Shown: in pieces, positions 55,814-64,000 of the stretch
How positions within the stretch are numbered: the stretch's first letter is position 1
Layout: every line of letters begins with the position of its first letter
Assembly (NCBI GenBank): GCA_951394405.1
Contig: OX596339.1
Span: 3,100,001-3,164,000 of the forward strand
Direction of reading: 5' to 3'
Source of the DNA: Coprinellus micaceus
Taxonomy: Eukaryota; Basidiomycota; Agaricomycetes; Agaricales; Psathyrellaceae
Length of the DNA stretch: 64,000 bases
Translations under genes and position numbers: made by a program
The notes under the pieces: generated by a model
Told to the model about the DNA's origin: nothing
The model's input: the letters and a program-made list of their open reading frames with translations, nothing else
The model's database searches: none

Positions 55814-56470
55814 TCACTGGATGGGGAAGTGCATAAGCACACATTTCCTTGAAGCATTGGGGATGAGGCTCACCATCAGGGAAATCGTCTCGAAAGACCT
55901 CATCATCGACGGGGAAGCGTTACGCATCATCAGAAGCAGTACTAAATTATCAAAAGAACGGGGACATCGAATGAAAGGAATGAGCACCAAACTACAACCC
56001 GTTGAAAGAAGTGCCGAGGTGAGCAGCGAGATGGGACGTACCCCAGGTACCGCAATGAACGTAAGCGGAGCTACGGTACTTCGCCTTCGGTACTGCCACT
56101 GGGTCCGGGTATCCGCAGATGCATGACCCTGCGGATAGCCAAGGGATGCCAACATGGACGTTGGGCGTCTCTTCTTCTTGCGCTGGGACGTGCCTTCCGA
56201 AACCGAGGGGCTGGAAGGCCCAGTGTGGGTGTCGCTTTCGGTGAGTGTCGCGGTGGGCGAGGCGTGCAACATCCAGTCCCAGCTGTCGGTGTCGTAGTCT
56301 ATGCTCGGGTCGGGTATCCCAGCAGCGTAGGCCGAGGAGACTGTCGCGGATCTGTTGCGACCATGCCTCTCTGGTGACGGAGCTTCGGAGGAAGGCGTGC
56401 TGGAGCGGGAAGAGGTCCGAGAGGAAGAGCGACTGGAGAAAAAGGACTTGATCCGTTGAACGAAAGGCAT
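55814..56470 (-). CDS. hypothetical Ser-rich protein
   Basis: The ATG at 56470 gives MPFVQRIKSFFSSRSSSR, then a Ser/Thr/Pro-rich basic region (RRSSTPSSEAPSPERHGR-type), a middle segment DYDTDSWDWMLHASP, and a basic patch QRKKKRRPTSMLASLGYPQ. About residue 130 onward (after TRTQWQYRRR) the composition changes to hydrophobic and Met-rich, so an intron or the true end may lie near 56080. No family recognised. Confidence 0.45.
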   Translation of the reverse strand: MPFVQRIKSFFSSRSSSRTSSRSSTPSSEAPSPERHGRNRSATVSSAYAAGIPDPSIDYDTDSWDWMLHASPTATLTESDTHTGPSSPSVSEGTSQRKKKRRPTSMLASLGYPQGHASADTRTQWQYRRRSTVAPLTFIAVPGVRPISLLTSALLSTGCSLVLIPFIRCPRSFDNLVLLLMMRNASPSMMRSFETISLMVSLIPNASRKCVLMHFPIQ

Positions 56471-58074
56471 TGTGTGCGGGTCTTGTTCACTTCCGGAGCA
56501 TAAAGGTGTGTTGAGGATGCCCAAGTAGCAGATTTGCGATCAGCTGTGGGTACTTGGACGTCCAAGCGCAGAATGGGTCGGAACCCGAGTCAAGCACGCA
56601 GGTATATATACACTCGTTCGCCTCGTTCGCGCTCTACCCCTGATGCAACGTTAGTGTAACGTCAAAGCCCACTTCGCTTCTAAATCTGTGCTAGTGCTCA
56701 GATCTCAGGGCCCACACCATCGCCGTTCAGCGTCAAGCTTTACATGCCGTGGTTGCCGCTAATCGGGAAATAGAACTACGGTTACATGGACCAAGTGCTT
56801 GACGGATCTGCTGGGCGTGGGCGACGGCTTCTTGCACTTGATTATACCTAGACTGTCGCCTGGACAGTGGTGGTGGGTTAGCGTTTCAAGTGACCTGGCT
56901 TCGAAGTAATTTCGATAGCCTTCAAGGTAGGCGAAGTGGATGGGGTTGCCGTATTTCCTGACAACGGATGGAGCTTCGGGGGTGCGGGGGAGGGGTATGA
57001 TTAGATCGTGCTTCGAGACGCAAGGGAAGATGTAGCTTCGGAGTTTGAGATGGGCGTCAAAGTAAGTACGAGTGGATGCTCTGCGAACCGCGAAGTAGTC
57101 GATTCGTTGGCCCCTATCAACGCATTCCACAACACCGTGCTACCCAAAGGCTCATGGCAAGGTGGAGATCAAGGCCTTCTTCGAAGTTTACAGTCCGATG
57201 CAGGTATGGAACATTTCTGTAATTGAAATGAAATACCATCGAGAGAAGTGAAGACGGTCCGCGCACCTATATCGAAGAACCGTAGGGTATACCATTGTCC
57301 CGCTCCTTCGAAATTCTAATAACCCACCGCCTTCCTAGACGGCTCCAGTATCCAGCCTCAGAGACGTTTTGTTGGCGTAGTGGCCAGAGACCTCGCATCG
57401 CCTTCTTCTAAGCATGTATACGAGCTCACGCTTCCTGCTCTCCGTAGGAAGAGATCCTTGTCACTGCGACAGCCATATAGTTGTACATCGAGGACAAGAG
57501 CAAAGGTCATCAAGACGGCACCTGTTTGACGCCGGCGGTGTTGAACCCGAGCTTCCACCGTGAGAGAAATATGACTAAGCGGGGTGGCGGCGGCGCGTCG
57601 AAATCTTCCATTCCTTAACTCGCTCGCCCTCCACGACGGCCAGTCCATCTCCAACATCGTCGATGACGCGCCCAAGAACGTTCGAGGATGCTCCGATTCT
57701 TCACCTCATCCTCGGTTCTGCCTTTGGTTCGAAGTATGGCGCGATATGACCTCGAAATGCCTCGATGATCTGGCATCGTCGAAGGTGTCAACTTGGAGCA
57801 CCGAAATGAATCGACATTCTTGGGGGGTCACCTGGTCCAATAAGCGCCCAAACTACCCCAATAACTGTGCAAGTGGTCATGGGATGATGCATCACGGCCT
57901 GTTCTTGCGGGGCTTGCGAGTGATTCCCCGCTTGCATCACAGCAAGCCCCGCCCGGACGGGTCTTGGCGACAGTCACCGTGGCGTCTACATTTTTTCTCG
58001 TAAACAGCGCGGACCTACACTATATATGACCCCGCCCTTTTCTCTATCCCTCTCTACTCTCAAATCTCACCACG
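56471..58074. other. intergenic region with one ORF lacking a start
   Basis: A minus-strand open stretch at 57130-56759 (HLKLRSYIFPCVSKHDLIIP, GNPIHFAYLEGYRNYFEARS) looks protein-like but starts at GTG and has no clear upstream exon, so it may be a gene fragment. A short inverted repeat lies at about 57899-57950 (GCCTGTTCTTGCGGGGCTTGC with a GCAAGCCCCGC counterpart). A TATA-like TATATATGACC at 58019 precedes the F-box gene. Confidence 0.35.
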
Positions 58075-59339
58075 ATGTCGCTCGAGCCCACTCGAATGCC
58101 CAATCAACCCCGCCTGCCATGGGAGCTCACCGACGCCATCATCGACCACCTCCACTCTGACTTTAAAGTGCTCGGGGTTTGCGGGATGGTCTCTTCGGCG
58201 TGGTTGAAGAGGAGCCGACACCACATTTTCACCACCGTCCAGCTTTGGCCTTGGAGGATTCGTAAATTCATCAAGCTCACGTCCTCCAAGAAATGCACAT
58301 TCTCCGAACACATCCAACGCATCGAGCTCGACGATTCACGTGTCAAACCGGATGTACCTGGGATTCCAGTGACCGATGCCCTCACCCTTTCCCCACTATC
58401 CCGCCTATCCCAAGTCGAAGCAATCCAACTTCGCAGTGTGGACTGGACAGCGCTCTCCTTCCCCGAACAAGCCCAACTCCGTTCTCGCCTCGCCAGGTTC
58501 AAGCTTCTCAAACGCCTCGAACTCGATGACGTGACATTTCACGACCTCCGCGAAGTCGTTAACATCGTCACCTCGTTCCCGCTCCTCCAACAGCTTTCGG
58601 CGAACGTGTCCTTCACGAAGTTCCGGGAGCACGCAGTGGCTGGGGCCGCCAAGCTTCGCCTCCCAAGAAACGTGGGGGCCTTAGAGCTCGCCACTGACGA
58701 CGGACTCCCAGTCGTCTTAGCCAGCGCCCTCGCAGCGGCGGCCGATGGTGACCCACATGTGACGCGCTTGAACCTTCGAAACCTGAATGTTGAGCATCTC
58801 CCGGTGCTTAGAAACGTCATTCGCAAAATGGGGGGTCACCTGAGGCACGTTCTGCTGGGTTTGAATAGGTCCAGCTGGGAGCACATTCAAGATGAAGGTA
58901 CGCATGACCACTCTAGCTTCATTATTTACCCATTCATGGAACTAACCTGGTAACAGACGACTTCCTTCAATCCCTAAAGCTCTCTCGTCTCCGCCAACTC
59001 CGCACCCTTCATATTGAAGGCCTCTCGTTCTCCGAAAAGCCGACCGCACTCGAGTCCCACCTCTCATATCTTCTTTCTCGCCTCGAGTCTCCTTTCCTTA
59101 AGAAAATCACCCTGGCTTTCGACTTGCGGCGCTTTGACGACCTGGACACCTTCGATTGGAAATCTCTCCAGAAGGTTTTGAAAGAACTGAATTTCTTTGG
59201 CTTGAGAATGGTGGATATCAAAATCTGGACTCCTTCGACCGTGGATACCAGCAGCCGTAAGGCCGTCGAAACTTGGGTGAGGAAGGCGCTGAAGGACCTC
59301 GACGAGCGTGACGCGCTCTCCGTTTCCGTTCTGGCTTGA
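58075..59339 (+). CDS. F-box protein, 401 aa, two exons
   Basis: The model is join(58075..58897,58957..59339), 402 codons. The N terminus has an F-box-like LPWELTDAIIDHLHSD, then VCGMVSSAWLKRSRHHIF. The rest shows irregular leucine-rich repeats (LKRLELDDVTF, VTRLNLRNLNVEHLP, LRQLRTLHIEGLSF), typical of the large family of agaricomycete F-box proteins that recruit substrates to SCF ubiquitin ligases. Start chosen at the first ATG, 46 bases after a pyrimidine-rich leader. The substrate is unknown. Confidence 0.8.
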
Positions 59340-60973
59340 TTGTTTCGTCTTGACTATGACAAACGGACTCTTAGTTCTACCCTAAAATACCTCATTGGCG
59401 GGTTCTGGAATCGTCTCCTGTACTGTATACCCTGTTTCCATCTTCTGTGCGTTCCTGGGTTCTACGTCTCGTACTTGACCAACTGTCACGTCGACGATAG
59501 TTTCTGTCAGAAGCCAAATCTCTGCCTCGTGTCTCGGTTCTGTCGGCAAATGCTGCGACTTGGAATTTCTTTTACCGTGCTCTATCGGTTCATTATAGCC
59601 CCTTAGCGCCGATCTCACCTCCGCTCTCTATCCGTGTTCGTTTATGCCCGCCCAGAATCTTCGACCTACATTACGCCCCTTCAGGAGCCTGACGTACTAA
59701 GCAGCAGCTGCCCCTAGATTTTGGATTTCGTGCCCGCGGGACAGTCTATTCCAAGATGGCGCGCAATCCCACAATTGCGGGCGTAGCGTCCAAGGTGCAC
59801 CTGCTTTAGCCTGCTTGATCTTTTTGGCCTTGTTCCTAGGCTCATAAGGCAGCGATTTCGTAGCGACTTCACTCACTGTATATTCGAAAAGATGTGGAAC
59901 GAACTTGAAGGAGGGGACGCGAAGAAGGATTGTTTGGTTTCGATTGATTAGCCAGCCTTCTGAGCACAGCCACGCCCGCAGCTCCCAGCGGCTCGCAGTT
60001 GGTTCTTGACTCGATACTTTTCTGGTAACGTCTCACATTTCGTCGCCCAAACTTAGCTGCTGGGGAATCCTCGATTTGGTTTACGGGGTGTCATCTTACC
60101 CTTTGTCACGCCGCGGATCGGACACGTCATTCAAGGCAAGGGCGACTTCAATCCGCTACGTTTTTGCTGCGCTCGCAACCCCCAATGCCTACCTCGACTT
60201 CTATAGCGAACCGCCAAAATGCGTTAGGCCTGCAATTCTACGTATCTTATATCCCGGTGGCGCCTGCGTCTACACGCGCCAGCCTACCTTCGTCTGCGCT
60301 AGCTCGCTTGGACTAGGGAGGGTCGCCTTGTTCAGATATCCGCCATGACAAACTGGGACGGCTGATGTGGCCGAACGAGGACCTCTCCTCGCTCTTCATT
60401 CGATATGGAAACCAATGGAAAACAGAGCCTAGGATGAACCGCACTCCCAGATCTGGTACTTGCATGTCGACTCACAAAATCTATTACCCTCTCTCTGTCT
60501 TCCATTCCAATCTCCGGAACGAAGGGAAGCTTCTGTTCCAAAGCCTCTCTGCTTGACTCTTTACCCGGAACGCATGCACTACGGCGGCAGAACTTTACTA
60601 GGGCGTTTTCTCATTCCAACAGCCTTGACGCCATTGGCCTTCCTGGACTCGTGATCGTAAACAACAAGCTGTCGTGTCTACGAAAATTTGTTTCAGGAAA
60701 TTCTGAACATGCTCGATCTCTGCCTTAGGCTCCGCCTCGTGCCTTCTATCCTAGAACAAATACTCCCTCCATCTTTCCTCGCCGCTGCGATTGGTTCTTT
60801 CGCCCTGGCTTAGGCAAATGTTGCTGAGAAACCTTATCTCGGTATCGAAGCGCCTCACTCTGGTGGAACATATAAGGCCGGCCGCCTCCCCCTCCTCTAT
60901 CAAGGCGCCTCTCGCGGAGTACACCTACTCGGCGTCCACCGTTTCTAACCCGGCCTTTCTCGCTTTCTGTACC
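59340..60973. other. intergenic region
   Basis: 1.6 kb between two plus-strand genes. ORFs are short and without motifs; I see nothing I can name. Confidence 0.4.
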
Positions 60974-62015
60974 ATGCCCGACCTACTTGGCTTCAAAGTG
61001 TGGATCGAGATGCAGGGGCGTAAACTCGAAGAGTATAGTCTAGAACGCACCGAGGGTGTCGAGAACGAGATCGCATGCTGGGTACCTGGCGACATCGGTA
61101 CACACCAAGTTCGTTTCATGCTTGGATCCCAAAGGAACTGAACGTTCGTCTGACCCCCTTACTGCTACTTCCTGTAGAATTTCCGAGTGGGCCTCTGCAT
61201 CCCATCTGCGCCCCGAACCTCGAACTATATCCTTGTCACTCACGTCAATGGTGTGGCTAAACGGTGGTCGCTGGTCCCCAAGGATGATTCGTGCCCGGGA
61301 GGGGCTGTCCATAAGCGATACATCGAGGATTTAAAGTTCACTCGCTTCGGAACACACGCTGAGCTGTTGGGTACGTGTCTGGCTGGGAGCTACGCCTGCC
61401 CTATCCCGCCCACCCAAGGTCTTTGGTTCATTGGTGCTAACGAGTATAATATTCCAGGTAGCGTCCTCGTCATACTCGCCACATACGATTCTTCTGAAGT
61501 TGCTGACGAGGGCCGTGAGACCTTCTTGGGTCAAAATGTGCTGGGTAGCGTCACTTTTCGATACCGGGATAAAGGTGGGTCCCTGGGACGCTCCCCCCCG
61601 CAACGTAAATAGTGTCGCTAACACCCCTGGTATCTAGACGCCTTGGTCTTAGATGGAATCGCCCCGCCTCTCACTGACTCCACCGAAGGTCCTAGCAGCC
61701 TCGACGCTTCAGATAAGGAATTCCAGAAGTTAAATGCGCAAATTCTCAATCTCAATGTGAGCCCTACCTCCGGTTTGTTGATAGGAAACCATTGCTGAAC
61801 TCCTTTGACAGCTACTTCTTCGCACCCTCCAAGATCGAAGGTCTGCTCTGATCGAAAGGCGGTCCTCGGCAGCTCTCGAAAGGGCTTGGAGTAGCCTCGC
61901 GGAACGGCCAATCATCTTTCGTCCACTTCAAGGGGTAGGGAAAGCCAGGTCAGGAGGTGGAGAACATGAGGGTCCGGCTAAGAAGAAAATGAAGACACAG
62001 CACTTGGAGAAGTAG
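60974..62015 (+). CDS. DUF7918-like gene E, 255 aa, five exons
   Basis: The model is join(60974..61108,61178..61370,61458..61574,61638..61756,61812..62015), 256 codons. It reads MPDLLGFKVWIEMQGRKLEE, then ACWVPGDIGTHQ at the first splice and NFRVGLCIP after it. The conserved SVTFRYRDK closes exon 3 and DALVLDGIAPP opens exon 4, the same order as in the 22.9-32.5 kb cluster. The C-terminal exon is helical and basic (SALIERRSSAALERAW, PAKKKMKTQHLEK), suggesting a nuclear protein. The first donor is GTTCG; using GTACA 11 bases upstream would break the phase. Confidence 0.7.
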
Positions 62016-62749
62016 TGTCCGTACCAAACCTGCGCCCGCTGCTGCCCCGACGAGCAACAACCCAGTGTGGCCTTCGAACCATGTACTATTTTACTATGCC
62101 AACTTAACTCAATCTTCGCTTTCCGCAGGGTGCTCGACTCATTCGGATCGAATCTCTTCGGAACATGCTGAGTGTCCGCATTACCAACCTTCATATGCAC
62201 TCTAGCCATTCATACTGCCGCAGCTGCAAGTCCTGAAGCCGTGTTCAGGTCCGTTTCTTCAGCGCCCAGTGCGATGGCGTCCATGCCTTGGGATGAGCGG
62301 CAACGCGCCACCTACGCTTATGAATCCTTCTTTCCTACGTCACACTCCATTGGTGAGCAGGGTCGATGTTCGATCCCTCTTTCAATGGTGAAACACTATG
62401 AGTAGGTCAGTAGGTGCCACAGGCCGTTGGCTCGGCATCCTTTGGCATCCTCCCCGGATATAACGCAGACGACACCGCGGTTCTTACGCAGAGACATCTA
62501 AGCGGCTGACTTAGAAACCTCCGACGAACATGCAAGATAGGCAGGTGCGAGGCCAACTGTAGATGCCTATCCCACCCATGTTAGTATTCCGTCGGTCCAA
62601 GGGCGGCTGTGTGCGCCTTGAATCTGTAATGCAGCGGATAATCGGAAACAACCCACTAGCCTATAAGGAGTGGTCCATAGCTCCTGCAAATCCTCATCTC
62701 ACCACACATTTCAACAAACTCCAAGCATACACAATACCTACTCAGCACC
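62016..62749. other. intergenic region, promoter of the next gene
   Basis: No gene recognised. The last 100 bases carry CACCACACATTTC and an A-rich leader ahead of the ATG. Confidence 0.4.
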
Positions 62750-64000
62750 ATGGTTCCAACTAAGCAGAAGGCCTTGGTTCTCAAGGAGAAGTTCGGCGAC
62801 TGGGTGCTTGCCGACGTCCCTGTTCCGCAACCCGGAAAAGAAGAGGTTTTGGTCAAGATTTATTCTTCGGCTCTCAACCCAGTCGACTGGAAGATACAGA
62901 AGTACGGGCTTTTCCTTGAAGAGTTCCCTGTTATTCTTGGCTCGGATATTGCTGGCGAGGTCGTCAAACTGGGTGAAGGCGTTTCGCAGGTCGGCCTTGG
63001 CGATAGAGTGTAAGTGCCCTCCACTTGATCATTCGTTTGTTTTAATCGAAGGATATTTGCAATAGGTTCCTTCAAGGCGTTGTTAGCAATAACGACCAGA
63101 CTGGGTTCCAGCAATATGCGACTGCCGACGTGCATACCCTCGCTAAGGTGTGTAAGCATTATTTTTCCCTTGAAAAGATCTGACAACGTTGGATAGATCC
63201 CGGCCAATCTTACCTATGATGATGCATCGACGATCCCCGTCACAATCACTGCAGCCTACATTGGACTATACAATGTGGATCCCCATGGTCTTGGTTTCGA
63301 CAGCCCCATCAAGCTTGAGAACCGAGACAAGTATGATGGCGTCCCCATTGTTATTTTGGGAGGGTCGAGCGCCGTTGGTCACTTCGGTAAGCGGCGTTTC
63401 TGGTGTTAAAGCGGACCTGTCTGACCCCCACCACTAGCGATCCAGCTTGCCAAACTGTCAGGATTCAGCCCCATTATCACCACAGCCTCCGCGAAGCATG
63501 AAGGGGTCTTGAAGGCGAGAGGTGCAACTCACATCCTCGATCGCAATGCGCCTCTCGAAGCTCAACTCGAGGGTATTACCGCCTTGCCGATCAAGAATGT
63601 TATTGACGCCATCTCGACCGCAGAGACGCAGAGACAGGGATTCGACATCCTTGCTCCTGGAGGTAAACAGGTCTTGTTCTTGGACCCGGAGCCGTTCTGG
63701 GAGGGGGAAGGCAAGAAGCAGGGTAAAACCCCGGTCTATGTGCTTGGAGCGAAGCAGTTCCCCCAGCACATTGAACTCCTGAAGGAACTCTGGAAGAACC
63801 TCACCGATTTACTCGAGAATGGTGATATCAAGGTGAGTGTAGTCCCGTGGATAGGCGGTAGGCCCGTTACTGACGCTGGCTGCATGTACATAGCCCCATA
63901 ATGTTGAAGTTCTTTCGAACGGGTTGGGGGGGATCGAGGAGGGCTTGAAGCGCTTGGAAGAAGGGAAAATCTCCAACACAAAGCTTGTGTCTCGACCCCA
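62750..64000 (+). CDS. quinone oxidoreductase-like reductase, 3' end outside the window
   Basis: Exons 62750..63009, 63066..63147, 63197..63386, 63438..63832 and 63894 to beyond 64000. It reads MVPTKQKALVLKEKFG, PGKEEVLVKIYSSALNPVDW, LGSDIAGEVVKLGEGV, then VILGGSSAVGHFAIQLAK as nucleotide-binding loop, GATHILDRNAP, and LAPGGKQVLFLDPEP. Exons 1 and 3 have the same lengths (260 and 190 nt) as those of the 33047-34348 gene and the other junctions fall at matching codons, so both are members of one gene family. The last visible residues are ISNTKLVSRP, a few codons before the expected stop. Confidence 0.85.

Overview
The window is nuclear DNA of a basidiomycete fungus, most likely an agaricomycete. 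Genes on both strands are cut by many GT-AG introns of about 48-70 nt. Lineage-typical families are present: Plavaka/KDZ transposases, a tandem cluster of DUF7918-like genes, F-box proteins and small secreted proteins. There are also conserved housekeeping genes (Cwc2-like splicing factor, Tma46/ZC3H15-like CCCH protein). A run of 200 N (13536-13735) is a scaffold gap. No bacterial, organellar or viral segment was seen.

Layout. 1-5400: a short hypothetical gene with a decayed tandem copy upstream, then about 1.8 kb of decayed, intron-interrupted ubiquitin-coding repeats, then a minus-strand coiled-coil gene. 6.2-19.2 kb: a transposon block. An apparently intact 11-exon Plavaka-type transposase (6262-10714) is followed by two unknown genes, the gap, a 60-bp hairpin minisatellite with a CTGGA/TCCAG-rich tract, and a second, 5'-truncated Plavaka copy whose stops all look like CGA to TGA changes. 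19.2-22.9 kb: an F-box gene lacking an ATG, a tRNA-like sequence and a perfect 39-bp inverted repeat.

22.9-32.5 kb: four paralogous minus-strand DUF7918-like genes (A-D). Gene A carries a 743-bp TIR element exactly at an intron/exon border, and gene C has a frameshift. 33.0-36.8 kb: medium-chain reductase (quinone oxidoreductase-like) paralogues, one intact, one frameshifted, plus an orphan first exon. A third intact copy (62750 to the window end) has nearly the same exon lengths, and a fifth DUF7918 gene (60974-62015) lies next to it, so the same two families are neighbours at two places.

37.5-40.3 kb: convergent CWC2-like and TMA46-like genes. 40.3-44.6 kb: no supportable gene, but diverged direct repeats. 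44.6-49.3 kb: a Crz1-like C2H2 transcription factor and a shortened paralogue that keeps the zinc fingers and intron positions. 49.5-50.6 kb: a FetB/UPF0014-like membrane protein. 51.7-53.9 kb: three tandem small secreted-protein genes sharing an APDQ motif at the same splice junction. 54.6-59.3 kb: two hypothetical genes and a complete F-box gene.

Exon junctions were worked out by hand from splice consensus, reading phase and paralogue comparison. Where phases close exactly, the model is given as exon coordinates.
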